This document shows, piece after piece, positions 10,492 through 18,740 of a stretch of 64,000 bases of DNA. The DNA comes from Alkalihalobacillus sp. FSL W8-0930 (lineage in GTDB: Bacteria; Bacillota; Bacilli; Bacillales; Bacillaceae_D): NCBI GenBank assembly GCA_037965595.1, contig CP150183.1, positions 3,100,001-3,164,000 of the forward strand. Reading direction: 5' to 3'. The translations under genes were made by a program, and so were the position numbers. The stretch's first letter is position 1; each line of letters opens with the position of its first letter. The notes under the pieces were generated by a model that was given only the letters and a program-made list of their open reading frames with translations, searched no databases and had not been told where the DNA came from.

Positions 10492-11472
10492 ATGAGCAGA
10501 GTATTTGATGCAGCAAACTGGTCGAAGCATGAGGACGACTTTACACAAATGTTCTATAACCAAAACGTAAAGCAGTTCTGGCTTCCTGAGGAAGTCGCGT
10601 TAAACGGAGACCTTTTAACGTGGAAGTATCTTGAGGAAACTGAAAAAGATGCGTACATGAAAGTTCTAGCAGGGTTAACCTTGCTTGATACGGAGCAAGG
10701 GAACACAGGCATGCCGATTATTGCCGATCATGTTGAAGGTCACCAGCGTAAAGCGGTTCTTAACTTCATGGCAATGATGGAGAATGCGGTGCACGCAAAG
10801 TCATACAGTAACATCTTTATGACTCTAGCTCCTACTGAGACGATTAATGAAGTATTTGATTGGGTGAAAGATAATCGTTTCCTTCAGAAAAAAGCAAACA
10901 TGATTGTTGAAATCTATGAAAACATTCAAGCAAATGATGAGATCTCTCTATATAAAGGGATGGTTGCTTCTGTTTATCTTGAGAGCTTCCTTTTCTATAG
11001 TGGATTCTACTATCCTCTTTACTTCTATGGACAAGGGAAATTGATGCAAAGTGGTGAGATCATTAACCTGATCTTACGTGATGAAGCGATTCACGGCGTG
11101 TACATTGGTTTACTTGCTCAAGAAATCTACAACAAGCAAACGCCTGAAGTACAGCTTGAGTTACAAGGGTACGCACATGAGCTTCTAAAATCACTTTATG
11201 ACAACGAGCTAGCTTACACAGAAGATATCTACGATCAAGTTGGACTTTCGTATGATGTGAAAAAGTTCATTCGTTACAATGCAAATAAAGCGCTAATGAA
11301 CTTAGGCTTTGATGCGTATTTTGAAGAAGAAGAAATCAATCCAATTATCCTAAATGGTTTAGATACAAAAACAAAGTCTCACGATTTCTTCTCGATGAAG
11401 GGGAACGGCTACAAGAAAGCAACGGTTGAACCTGTCCGTGATGACGATTTTATGTTTGATACGCAAAAGTAG
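10492..11472 (+). CDS. nrdF: Class Ib ribonucleoside-diphosphate reductase, beta subunit
   Basis: Radical-generating subunit, 326 aa. Metal ligands are visible in LLDTEQGN (Asp), [12 protein letters not shown] (Glu and His, with the radical Tyr in the KSYS segment) and SFLFYSGF...LRDEAIHG (Glu, Glu, His). The ATG has AAAGGAG 8-9 nt upstream. It is the third gene of the nrdIEF operon behind an intercistronic hairpin, and ends in a long stem-loop that overlaps its stop codon. Confidence 0.97.
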   Translation: MSRVFDAANWSKHEDDFTQMFYNQNVKQFWLPEEVALNGDLLTWKYLEETEKDAYMKVLAGLTLLDTEQGNTGMPIIADHVEGHQRKAVLNFMAMMENAVHAKSYSNIFMTLAPTETINEVFDWVKDNRFLQKKANMIVEIYENIQANDEISLYKGMVASVYLESFLFYSGFYYPLYFYGQGKLMQSGEIINLILRDEAIHGVYIGLLAQEIYNKQTPEVQLELQGYAHELLKSLYDNELAYTEDIYDQVGLSYDVKKFIRYNANKALMNLGFDAYFEEEEINPIILNGLDTKTKSHDFFSMKGNGYKKATVEPVRDDDFMFDTQK

Positions 11473-11492
11473 GCGTTACGCCTTTTTTGCGT
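11461..11492 (+). terminator. Terminator overlapping the nrdF stop codon
   Basis: An inner 5-bp stem AGGCG/CGCCT with loop TTA is extended by an outer 8-bp stem (11461-11468 with 11485-11492), and TTTTTT lies in the 3' arm. The stop codon of nrdF is within it. Confidence 0.7.
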
Positions 11493-11526
11493 CTTACTTT
11501 TGTGGATTCAGGAAGGAAGAGTACAG

Positions 11527-12147
11527 ATGGGAAAAATGGACGAGCAAATCCTAGTTGCCCCCAGGGAATCCGTCTTCAATTCTGAGACGTTAACATTCCA
11601 AGGGTTAACTGGTGAGAAAACAACAACAGATGCAATCATGAAGCAAATCAAAGAAACCTATAAAGAAATGCGCCGTGGTGACGCGGAGGAAGATCCTAGC
11701 TTTAAGCAGCCGATCCCTTATGTCGTCATTCGCCGCGGAGACGAGTTCTTTGCATATGAACGCTTAGCTGGTGGCGGTGAATCTCGCCTGCACAATAAGC
11801 TTTCACTCGGGTTTGGTGGTCACATGAACCATATTGAAGCAGATAGCTTTGATGACGTACTGCGAATCAATACAGACCGTGAATTAGATGAAGAGCTTGA
11901 GTTAGCTGAGGACGATAAGGTTTCGATTGAAACGATTGGCTTAATTAACGACGATGAATCTGAAGTTGGTCGTGTGCATATTGGAATCCTTTCCGTTTTA
12001 GATGTGAAGGATACAGCACAAGTTAGCGTAAAAGAAACCGATCAAATTGCAGGGCACTGGATGAACCTTGAGCAATTAGCGGATGAAGATCAATATGGTC
12101 GTATGGAGACATGGTCTCAGTTTGTCGTTGATTTGTTGAAGAAATAA
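11527..12147 (+). CDS. Nudix-like predicted phosphoesterase (COG4112 type)
   Basis: 206 aa from the ATG at 11527, chosen because GGAAGG lies about 9 nt upstream; a longer frame to 11500 has no ribosome binding site. The middle resembles a Nudix fold: VVIRRGDEFFAYERL strands, then LGFGGHMNHI and a RELDEEL helix. The Nudix box is atypical, because the Gly and Glu before the RExxEE part are spaced wider than in the canonical GX5EX7REUXEE pattern. That layout is what I recall for the MutT-like COG4112 proteins. It follows nrdF, which would suit nucleotide-pool cleaning, but substrate is unknown. Confidence 0.7.
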   Translation: MGKMDEQILVAPRESVFNSETLTFQGLTGEKTTTDAIMKQIKETYKEMRRGDAEEDPSFKQPIPYVVIRRGDEFFAYERLAGGGESRLHNKLSLGFGGHMNHIEADSFDDVLRINTDRELDEELELAEDDKVSIETIGLINDDESEVGRVHIGILSVLDVKDTAQVSVKETDQIAGHWMNLEQLADEDQYGRMETWSQFVVDLLKK

Positions 12148-12151
12148 AAAA

Positions 12152-12191
12152 CAAAAGGATCAGATCCCATACTCGGGATCTGATCCTTTTG
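12152..12191. terminator. Strong bidirectional terminator between convergent genes
   Basis: A perfect 17-bp stem (12152-12168 with 12175-12191) with a 6-nt loop, flanked by an A-run and a TTTT, lies between the Nudix-like gene and the convergent lipoprotein gene. Confidence 0.92.
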
Positions 12192-12202
12192 CTAACTGAA
12201 TG

Positions 12203-12871
12203 TTATCTTTTAGGCGCTCTGTATCCAGCACTCTCAGCTTCCGATTCTGAACAAAAATATTGTACTACATTTGTTGTCCGATCATAGTAAGTGCTCCCAG
12301 GTACATGGTAAATGCCGCTTTCACTTCCTTTAATATCACAACTTGCAGATTCATCTGAAGGACTCTGACTCTTCTCACTTTTTTCGGTGTTACTAGTTTC
12401 TTGAGCGGATGCCTTTGCATCTTTAATCTCAGCTTCCTTCGATTGAATCTCTTTGTTGAGGGTCTCCTTTTCACTTTCAAGCGTTGAAATTTGAGAAACA
12501 AGTTCTTTCTTTTCTTCTACTACATTTTCTTTTTCACTTTCTAGGTCCTTGTTTTTGAGTGCTAAGGCTTCAATTTCCTCTTCATACTCCTGAATTTTAT
12601 CTTCTAATTCTTCGATCGAAGTTTGATTAGCAATCTCTTCCTCAAGCACTTTATATCTCTCTTCTGATTCGTTTACTTTCTCTTTTAGTTCATCGTTCTC
12701 TACTCTTAATTCAGTGATTTGTTCATCCTGTTCATCTGTTAAGGTTTGAAGTTCCTCTAAGTTTGGTCCGGCTGATACATTTTGAACTTCTCCACATCCA
12801 CTCAGCACCATAACTAAAAGTAATGCCGCTAATACAGATTTCCACTTCAGAATTACTTTAGATCCGTTCAT
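12203..12871 (-). CDS. Coiled-coil lipoprotein with C-terminal sunset-type domain
   Basis: 222 aa. The signal peptide ends in lipobox LSGC (about residue 27), so it is predicted to be lipidated on the outer face of the membrane. Residues about 40-150 are a long heptad coiled coil rich in Glu and Lys. After a Ser-rich linker the last 45 residues read [34 protein letters not shown]: two Cys, IYHVPG and the AGYR end match the small sunset domain found on many secreted Firmicutes proteins, related to Ada-type metal-binding folds. Function unknown; a surface sensor or scaffold is guesswork. Confidence 0.82.
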   Translation of the reverse strand: MNGSKVILKWKSVLAALLLVMVLSGCGEVQNVSAGPNLEELQTLTDEQDEQITELRVENDELKEKVNESEERYKVLEEEIANQTSIEELEDKIQEYEEEIEALALKNKDLESEKENVVEEKKELVSQISTLESEKETLNKEIQSKEAEIKDAKASAQETSNTEKSEKSQSPSDESASCDIKGSESGIYHVPGSTYYDRTTNVVQYFCSESEAESAGYRAPKR

Positions 12872-13020
12872 TATTATTACGCCCTCATCTCTATGTAATA
12901 TTTTCTAACAAACACTTATCTATCATAGGGTGTGGGTTGGAAAATGAATATAGATTCGACAAAAGTTGTCATAATTTTCTATATTTATAGTATGAAGTGG
13001 TTACTCATAAAACAAAAAAA

Positions 13021-13048
13021 AGCAAACTACCAGTATTGATAGTTCGCT
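13021..13048 (-). terminator. Terminator after the M20 peptidase gene
   Basis: A 9-bp stem (13021-13029 with 13040-13048, one G-U) is followed on the minus strand by seven or more T. Confidence 0.8.
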
Positions 13049-13078
13049 TCTTACAAGCTGAGTTCTATTAGTCTATTT

Positions 13079-14212
13079 TTAATTCGCCAATCTCTTCAAC
13101 ACTTCCGCCAACAGCTCAGTCCTCTCGACCAACGTCTCAATCTCCAAGTACTCTCCCTCGTTGTGCTGATTTCCGCCTTTTGGTCCAAGTCCATCAATGG
13201 TTGCAATGCCCATCGCTGATGTGAAGGAAGCATCTGAGCCTCCACCGGTTGAGATGTCTGTAATCTCTAGGCCGATTTTTGCACCTACTTCTTTAATCGT
13301 CTCAAGCAGCTCGATGGTCTGAGTGTTTTTCTCCATAGGAGGTCGTGTAATTCCGCCCTCTAAGTGAATAGATGTTCCCTCAATATCTGGAATGGAGCAG
13401 ATTTCTTCGATCTTCTTTGCGAGGGGTTCCGCTTGCTCCATTTTTGTGATACGTATGTCGATCTCAGCTGTAGCTTTAGGGGCGACAGTATTAACAGATG
13501 ATCCCCCGTTTATAAGACCCACGTTCACACTAATACCATTCTCATGATCAGAGAGCGCGTGAAGCTTGATGACTTTGTGAGAAAGCTCTTCGATTGCACT
13601 CCGGCCTTTTTCAGGCTCAATTCCAGAGTGTGCTGCTCGACCACTGACTTCCATTTTATAAAGTCCGCCCCCACGTCGTGATGAGACGAGTGAGCCGTCT
13701 GTTCTTGCGGGTTCCATGACTAGAGCGTATTGCATTCCACTTGCATGCTTTTCAATGACTGCTCTTCCAACTGGCGCGCCAATCTCTTCGTCACTTGTAA
13801 ATAGAACTTTGACTGATTTCAACGCATCGGCATGATCCTGTAGCAAGGCTTTTACCGCAAATAAAGTAGTAACATGACTTCCTTTCATATCAATGACACC
13901 TGGCCCGTAGGCGATATTCTCTTTTATTGTAAATGGTCTTTCACCCGCTGTCCCTTTTCCAAAAACGGTATCCATATGTAAAACAAGGAGCGTCGTAGGG
14001 TCTGTTGCTTCTTTATGAGTAACGATTAGTTGGTTTCCGAATTCTTTTTCTTCATTCACTTGAGTATCAAAATCTAGTTCGTCAAACTCCTGTTGCAAGA
14101 TTCGGACGATTTCATCGACACCTTGTTTATTATAGGAGCCACTATCAACGTTCACTAGCTTTTCTAACAGCTCCAGCATGGCTGATTCTTCAGATTGTAG
14201 ATATTTTTTCAC
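13079..14212 (-). CDS. M20 family metallopeptidase (carboxypeptidase G2 / ArgE-like)
   Basis: Zinc hydrolase of 377 aa that removes a C-terminal residue or acyl group from small peptides or N-acyl amino acids. Ligand motifs are in order: LHMDTVFGKG (His and Asp), GVIDMKGS (bridging Asp), TSDEEIGAP (catalytic Glu and ligand Glu), MEPART (Glu), and near the end GGGSDASF plus NQHNEGEY (His). The inserted dimerisation domain with GRAAHSG is present. Start is taken as GTG at 14212, with AGGAG 8 nt upstream; the GTG at 14221 overlaps that site. It has its own terminator, so it is probably monocistronic. Substrate unknown. Confidence 0.88.
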   Translation of the reverse strand: MKKYLQSEESAMLELLEKLVNVDSGSYNKQGVDEIVRILQQEFDELDFDTQVNEEKEFGNQLIVTHKEATDPTTLLVLHMDTVFGKGTAGERPFTIKENIAYGPGVIDMKGSHVTTLFAVKALLQDHADALKSVKVLFTSDEEIGAPVGRAVIEKHASGMQYALVMEPARTDGSLVSSRRGGGLYKMEVSGRAAHSGIEPEKGRSAIEELSHKVIKLHALSDHENGISVNVGLINGGSSVNTVAPKATAEIDIRITKMEQAEPLAKKIEEICSIPDIEGTSIHLEGGITRPPMEKNTQTIELLETIKEVGAKIGLEITDISTGGGSDASFTSAMGIATIDGLGPKGGNQHNEGEYLEIETLVERTELLAEVLKRLAN

Positions 14213-14268
14213 TGTTACCACTCCTATCTATTCTTCTATCATTCTAACATAATAAAAAGAATAGAAAA

Positions 14269-14322
14269 AAGCTGCCTTACGATCGACCAGTCTCTGTAGA
14301 CTCATCATTCGTAAGACAGCTT
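14269..14322 (-). terminator. Terminator after the 36-codon ORF
   Basis: A 14-bp stem (14269-14282 with 14309-14322, one G-U) encloses a second small stem and is followed on the minus strand by TTTTTTC. Confidence 0.8.
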
Positions 14323-14328
14323 CACTAC

Positions 14329-14439
14329 TTAGAAAAAGCTCAGCGTAATCTTAATCCAACCAACAATTGCAACCCATAACGGCAAACTAAGTAAAGTCCC
14401 CCAGAAGACACCTTCAAAGAAATTTCCTTCATGCTCCAT
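14329..14439 (-). CDS. Small single-pass membrane protein, 36 aa
   Basis: A 36-codon ORF starting MEHEGNFFEG with GGGGGAG 5 nt before the ATG at 14439. Residues about 10-33 form one hydrophobic helix (LLSLPLWVAIVGWIKI). It is followed directly by a strong terminator and lies after the response regulator gene on the same strand. Good ribosome binding site, composition and terminator support it as a real gene. I do not recognise the family; it might modulate the membrane kinase encoded just upstream, but that is only a positional guess. Confidence 0.65.
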   Translation of the reverse strand: MEHEGNFFEGVFWGTLLSLPLWVAIVGWIKITLSFF

Positions 14440-14506
14440 CACGACTCCCCCTTTTATAAGGAGTTTAGACAATTATATGCAGCTCTATTCAAATTAGTAT
14501 AGAAGT

Positions 14507-15205
14507 TTACGTAGGCTTGTACAGTTTCTCTGGTCTTCCTACCACACCATATGTCACATCACTTTTTGCATCTCCTCGTTCGACTAATGAGGCCAAATAC
14601 CGTCGTGCTGTGGATCGACTTACACCAAACGCATCTACAACTAGTTCGGTTGTCGCTTCCCCACGTGATTGAATAAAGGTCAATATTTTGTGATAGGTGA
14701 TTTGATCAATTCCTTTTGCAAAAGGAACTTGGGTATAGTCTTCTTGTTCACTACCAAGAAAGAGCTGATCAATGTTTTTTTGATCTAATTTCTTCTGTTC
14801 ACTTGCCCAGTGTGTAACGGTGGATCTAAACTGCTTGTAGCGAGTAAGCATCTCTTTAAAGCGCTTGAACATAACAGGCTTTGTTAAATAATCAAAGACA
14901 CCATATCTTAATGTCTCAACGATCATCTGAACATCTTGTTCTGCGCTAATCATAATGACATCTACTTCCGGATATTCTAATTTAAGTGTAGGTAAAAGCT
15001 CTACCCCATTTATATCTGGAAGGTAAATATCTAGAATAACCAGCTGTGGTTCATAGACTTCTAGCAGCGTTTCTATTTCTTCTTTGGAAGTAGCAACACC
15101 AACAACACGAAAGTCTCCCACCTTTTCAACGAATCGCTTATTAATTTCTGCTACCTTCAGATCATCTTCAATGATTAATACATCAATTTCTTGAGTATGT
15201 TCCAT
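14507..15205 (-). CDS. Response regulator, CitT/DcuR/MalR type
   Basis: 232 aa. Receiver domain with acidic pair EDD, phospho-acceptor Asp in LVILDIYLPDINGVELL, and switch residues in ISAEQ and TKPV. The C-terminus has a winged-helix/HTH segment (TTELVVDAFGVSRSTARRYLASLVERG) typical of CitB/DcuR-class regulators of carboxylate uptake. Start at 15205 has AAAGGAG 8 nt upstream. It follows the kinase gene with about 14 nt between stop and start. In Bacillus these pairs control citrate, malate or C4-dicarboxylate transporters; no obvious target lies beside it here. Confidence 0.9.
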   Translation of the reverse strand: MEHTQEIDVLIIEDDLKVAEINKRFVEKVGDFRVVGVATSKEEIETLLEVYEPQLVILDIYLPDINGVELLPTLKLEYPEVDVIMISAEQDVQMIVETLRYGVFDYLTKPVMFKRFKEMLTRYKQFRSTVTHWASEQKKLDQKNIDQLFLGSEQEDYTQVPFAKGIDQITYHKILTFIQSRGEATTELVVDAFGVSRSTARRYLASLVERGDAKSDVTYGVVGRPEKLYKPT

Positions 15206-15219
15206 AGGTAAGACTCCTT

Positions 15220-16809
15220 TCATCCTACATTCTTTTCTAGAGGAATAATGACTTTAATCGTTGTGATTGCGTCACACTTTGATTCAGCAGTTAGCGTTCC
15301 GTTTAATTCTCTCACCATTGATTGAACAATCCGCATTCCGTATCCGTGTTTGCCTTCTGTCTTAGAAGAGTATCCAGTCTGAATAATGGATTCAAGAGTG
15401 TGCTCACCAAAGCCAGTCCCCCAGTCACTCACTAAGACAACCATTAAATCTTCTTTATACGTAAAAGATACACGGACTTTCTTTTGAAGAGCTTTGGGTT
15501 TTAGAACCGAATCGATTGCATTATCGATGACATTACCGAGCAATGTAAGTAATGGGTGGCGTTGTTTTGGGCCCAGTTGAATCGGCTTAGGCGGGAGATC
15601 AACGGTCCACTCAATTCCTTTTTCTTCAGCCTGATGCTGTTTTCCGATCAGTAACGCTTGAAGCCAGGCATCACTCTTATTCGCTTTTAATCCACTCAAT
15701 TTAATTTTGTGAGAGTGCGCTTCCTCATTTATATAATCTATGGCCTCTTGATAGGATTCAAGCTGCAGGAGCCCAGATAACACGTGAAGCTTGTTCGAAA
15801 ACTCGTGTGTTTGTGCCCTTAATGCATCTGCATAGGCTTCCGTTTGACTTAGTTGTTCGGTTAATTCCAGAAACTCTGACGTATCGCGCAAGCCGAAGAC
15901 TGTACCCATCCATTCACCTGTTGCATTTTTCATTGGCACTTTCTGAACAACAATTCCTTTCGCAATGGAGATGGCTTCGTGATCTCTCATTGTATCGTCA
16001 CTTTGAGCTAGCAACTCCGCTAAAACATGAGATTGCATAAGATTTGATAAAGAATGTTCTACATAGGTTTTTGTTGGATCAAGACCCATCAGCTTCTTTG
16101 CTCGGCCATTCATTAACGTGATCTCGTTCTTCTCATTGATGGCTACTAACCCCTCGCCAACCGATTCAACGATTGCTTGTTTCTCTTCATAGAGGCGACC
16201 GATTTCTTGAGGTTCCATTCCGAGCGTAGCACGCTTTAAACCTTTTGTTATGGCAAATGTACCGAGTGCGCCTAGCCCCAATGTTCCAATTCCTACAAAT
16301 AAAATAACTCGTTCATAGGCAAGTGCCGTTGTGTTAATACTTTCAGCTAAAAAGCCAACAGATACAAAACCAGTTATTTCTCCGTCAATAAAAACCGGTG
16401 CCTTCCCGCGAATAGATAATCCTAAAGAGCCTTCTGCCTTTGAAATAATGGAACGACCTTCAGTTAAAACAGGTTCGTTGTCTCCTCCAACTGCTGGTTT
16501 TCCAATTCTGGAGGGGTCGGGATGGTAATACCGTATGCCTTCTTCATTAGCGATTGTTATAAATTCTGCTTCACTTACTTCATAAATGTCATTTACCGTT
16601 TGATACATTGCTTCCGCCGGGTTATCCGCTTGAAACGCATCCAGAACTGTTTGATGAATGGCGACGGTTTCAGCCAAGTCTAGCGCTCGTTGCCCTATTT
16701 CTTTTTCCAGTGCCTCTTCAATCATTTTCTGAGAGGAAAAACCTAATATACATATAATAATAAGAATAAATGAAAAGATTAATAGCATTAATTTTGTTTG
16801 AAAGCGCAT
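15220..16809 (-). CDS. Sensor histidine kinase, CitS/DcuS/MalK type
   Basis: 529 aa from the ATG at 16809, which has AAAGAGG 8 nt upstream. Order: membrane helix (about 7-28), extracellular Cache-like sensor with YYHPDPSRIGKP and GFVSVGF, second membrane helix (about 170-190), PAS domain, then the H-box HEFSNKLHVLSGLLQLESY and a HATPase domain with N-box GNVIDNAID and G-boxes DWGTGFG and GYGMRIV. This is the carboxylate-sensor class. The ligand is probably a di- or tricarboxylate, by family. Upstream sits a small leader ORF with its own promoter and terminator, so transcription of the pair may be attenuated. Confidence 0.92.
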   Translation of the reverse strand: MRFQTKLMLLIFSFILIIICILGFSSQKMIEEALEKEIGQRALDLAETVAIHQTVLDAFQADNPAEAMYQTVNDIYEVSEAEFITIANEEGIRYYHPDPSRIGKPAVGGDNEPVLTEGRSIISKAEGSLGLSIRGKAPVFIDGEITGFVSVGFLAESINTTALAYERVILFVGIGTLGLGALGTFAITKGLKRATLGMEPQEIGRLYEEKQAIVESVGEGLVAINEKNEITLMNGRAKKLMGLDPTKTYVEHSLSNLMQSHVLAELLAQSDDTMRDHEAISIAKGIVVQKVPMKNATGEWMGTVFGLRDTSEFLELTEQLSQTEAYADALRAQTHEFSNKLHVLSGLLQLESYQEAIDYINEEAHSHKIKLSGLKANKSDAWLQALLIGKQHQAEEKGIEWTVDLPPKPIQLGPKQRHPLLTLLGNVIDNAIDSVLKPKALQKKVRVSFTYKEDLMVVLVSDWGTGFGEHTLESIIQTGYSSKTEGKHGYGMRIVQSMVRELNGTLTAESKCDAITTIKVIIPLEKNVG

Positions 16810-16885
16810 AACTAAAACCTCTTTCAGCGACTGAATCATTATGTAATAGTATACCATTCATTAACACATAGCTGGATACATCAAA

Positions 16886-16913
16886 AAGGAGAGCCCCAAA
16901 AGGGACTCTCCTT
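16886..16913 (-). terminator. Terminator / possible attenuator before the kinase gene
   Basis: Arms 16886-16896 and 16902-16913 pair with one C/A mismatch and are followed by TTTTT on the minus strand. It starts 13 nt after the stop of a 28-codon ORF and about 75 nt before the kinase start, so it either ends a short independent RNA or attenuates the kinase operon. Confidence 0.75.
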
Positions 16914-16926
16914 AAACCTGCTGACG

Positions 16927-17013
16927 TTACTTCGTCAGACCGCACATGTGCAGGTGGTTCTTCATGCTGCGACGTCTCGCAACAGGGGTAAACCTCGTAC
17001 AATCAACGTTCAC
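16927..17013 (-). CDS. 28-residue Arg/His/Cys-containing leader-type peptide
   Basis: GTG start at 17013 with a full GAAAGGAGG site 7 nt upstream. The peptide begins MNVDCTRFTPVARRRS and ends HMCGLTK; it has three consecutive Arg, two Cys and two His, and no signal peptide. A sigma-A promoter lies about 25 nt upstream and a terminator 13 nt downstream, so this is a compact transcription unit of about 150 nt. Its stop codon falls in the loop of a TGACG/CGTCA hairpin, itself enclosed by an ACCTGC/GCAGGT pairing. This looks like a leader peptide with alternative RNA structures. I do not recognise the family with certainty. Confidence 0.7.
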   Translation of the reverse strand: MNVDCTRFTPVARRRSMKNHLHMCGLTK

Positions 17014-17039
17014 TGAACCACCTCCTTTCGATTGATTTA

Positions 17040-17068
17040 AGTATACTAATGCTTGTCCTATTTGTAAA
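17040..17068 (-). promoter_or_regulatory. Sigma-A promoter of the leader ORF
   Basis: On the minus strand TTTACA (17068-17063), a 17-nt spacer, then TATACT (17045-17040). The start point would fall about 5-10 nt before the AAAGGAGG of the 28-codon ORF. Confidence 0.75.
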
Positions 17069-17197
17069 GACTTATTTTTCTGAATATTTACATTGTATTC
17101 ATGTTAAAAAAATGGTTTAAACCGTTCGTAACTTGGGAACTATAGTAATAAGATCAATCGAGGGAACTAATCTCCGACTTGATTAAAGAAAATAAAA

Positions 17198-17222
17198 AAA
17201 GACAAGGTATGTCCCTGTCTTT
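17198..17222 (-). terminator. Terminator after the NYN gene
   Basis: A 7-bp stem AAAGACA/TGTCTTT (17198-17204 with 17216-17222) with extra inner GG/CC pairs, followed on the minus strand by a run of seven T. The 120 nt between it and the NYN stop hold nothing else I can name; 17114-17123 just beyond is a perfect GGTTTAAACC palindrome. Confidence 0.65.
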
Positions 17223-17340
17223 GTAACGTATGAGTTTAACGTACTAAATGTTAACGAATGCGTTGTAACGAATCATTTACCTCTAACCCTATAATATGAA
17301 AATATAGGGCCGAAGTCAACTATTTATTCGTGTTGTTCTA

Positions 17341-18222
17341 TCATTTTCTGACAGAAACAGATTCCACAAGGGGCGTAACCATGTTACGGCCTTTTTCTGT
17401 TAGAGCTAAGCTAGGCTTGACTTCTCCGGTTGTTAAGTCCTTATTAATTGTACCGATTAACTTACGGACTTTTAACAAATCGATCAGCTCACTAGCGGAA
17501 TTTGCCGGAATGGAGAATTTAAGAGAGTATTGATTCCGAAGCCATGGTGCTCCAAGATATAAGTCACTGTCCCCATATTTTTTCTCCCACTCATCAATAA
17601 ATTGGAGTGACTGATCTACGTATGCATCTAATTCATATTCTTGTTCTTCTAATTTAAGAAATGTTCCTAAATCCTCACTATGATGCGAGTAATTTGTAAT
17701 ATCAGTATGTTTAGGTGCTGCCTCAGATAAATAAAAGAGTTCTACTCGTTTTCCTTTGTACATAAGTCTACTCATAATAGGAACCATATCACTGTCTGCG
17801 GTGACAAATACATAGCATGAGATGCTCTCATCCTTAAAGGTACTTTCAATGGCATCAATACAAAGCTCAATGTCAGATGAATTCTTCCTAGAGTCTCCAT
17901 CTTTATCGTTAGAATAAACATGTTTAATTTGAATACGTTGTTTTTGTAAGTCTGTTAAACTTGAACGAATTCGTTGAAAGTCGGCATATGCGCGAAATGT
18001 ACGGACGCGGTCCTGGCCGTACCGTTCCCAGAGACATTGAAACAGGTTTTTACTTTTCTCTTCGTGATTTGGATTGTGGTTATAGCGATTCATTAAAGTC
18101 CAGTATACATTGTCATAATCGACGAAGATCGCTACATTATCATCTGGTAAGTGTGCATCGTAATTAGAATGTAGTAATGCATCTAGTTTTTTAATAAATT
18201 GTTCGTTGGGTTGATCTTTCAT
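17341..18222 (-). CDS. NYN domain (LabA/DUF88-like) putative ribonuclease
   Basis: 293 aa. The N-terminal NYN domain belongs to the PIN-like nuclease superfamily: VAIFVDYDNV (first acidic site), NSSDIELCIDA (middle acidic site) and VFVTADSDMVPI (last acidic site) supply the metal-binding Asp residues. Residues about 210-285 look like a small winged-helix module (GAPWLRNQYSLKFSIPANSASELIDLLKVRKLI). Probably an RNA-cleaving or RNA-binding protein. It has its own terminator and no operon partner. Substrate unknown. Confidence 0.85.
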   Translation of the reverse strand: MKDQPNEQFIKKLDALLHSNYDAHLPDDNVAIFVDYDNVYWTLMNRYNHNPNHEEKSKNLFQCLWERYGQDRVRTFRAYADFQRIRSSLTDLQKQRIQIKHVYSNDKDGDSRKNSSDIELCIDAIESTFKDESISCYVFVTADSDMVPIMSRLMYKGKRVELFYLSEAAPKHTDITNYSHHSEDLGTFLKLEEQEYELDAYVDQSLQFIDEWEKKYGDSDLYLGAPWLRNQYSLKFSIPANSASELIDLLKVRKLIGTINKDLTTGEVKPSLALTEKGRNMVTPLVESVSVRK

Positions 18223-18360
18223 TGTTGGTGGTGCTCCCTTCTTGTTCTAGTAACAAGGATTCTGATTTTATAGAGTTATTTCCTGTTAAATGGTTCCAAA
18301 TCATTGTGTATTTGTGTATGATAAATAGGCTCTAATATCTTGAAAAGGAGAATGATACCT

Positions 18361-18681
18361 TTGTCTACTTCACGCATTCTTAAATGGATAACTGGTGGTG
18401 GTGAGGCAATTTTGGCCATCCCGATTCTCGGTGGTGCTCTAGTTATTTCCAGCTATTATTCCGTCTTACCTCTAATGCTTGCCTTGCACATCACTACATT
18501 AATTCTATCCAATAAAGATGGAGGCGATACGTACCCAAGTATTTTAGGGATCGTAACCTCTTGTATTGCCTGGATACCGATTGTTGGGTTTATTATGCAC
18601 ACGATTACGGCCATTTTACTGTTAGTTAACGCGGCTAAACGTGATTCAGCAAGCGTAAAAGAAATGAATGGACCTTTGTAA
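18361..18681 (+). CDS. Small integral membrane protein
   Basis: 106 aa from a TTG at 18361, chosen because AAAAGGAG lies 10 nt upstream; the earlier ATG at 18352 almost touches that site. There are three to four hydrophobic stretches (LAIPILGGALVISSYYSVLPLMLALHI split by an NKDGGD loop, then ILGIVTSCIAWIPIVGFIMH and TAILLLVNA). It resembles the many uncharacterised small membrane proteins of Bacillaceae. No function can be given. Confidence 0.75.
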   Translation: MSTSRILKWITGGGEAILAIPILGGALVISSYYSVLPLMLALHITTLILSNKDGGDTYPSILGIVTSCIAWIPIVGFIMHTITAILLLVNAAKRDSASVKEMNGPL

Positions 18682-18701
18682 TGTACATAAAGGCTCAAAA
18701 C

Positions 18702-18732
18702 GAGACGAATATTCTCTTTGGATATTCGTCTC
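18702..18732. terminator. Bidirectional terminator between convergent genes
   Basis: A perfect 11-bp stem GAGACGAATAT (18702-18712) with 18722-18732, loop of 9 nt, followed by ATTTTCT on the plus strand and TTTTGAGCC on the minus strand. Confidence 0.85.
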
Positions 18733-18740
18733 ATTTTCTA

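Noticed and set aside
16718-17002. 94-aa minus-strand ORF
   Set aside because: It runs through the leader ORF, terminator and kinase start in another frame and has no ribosome binding site.
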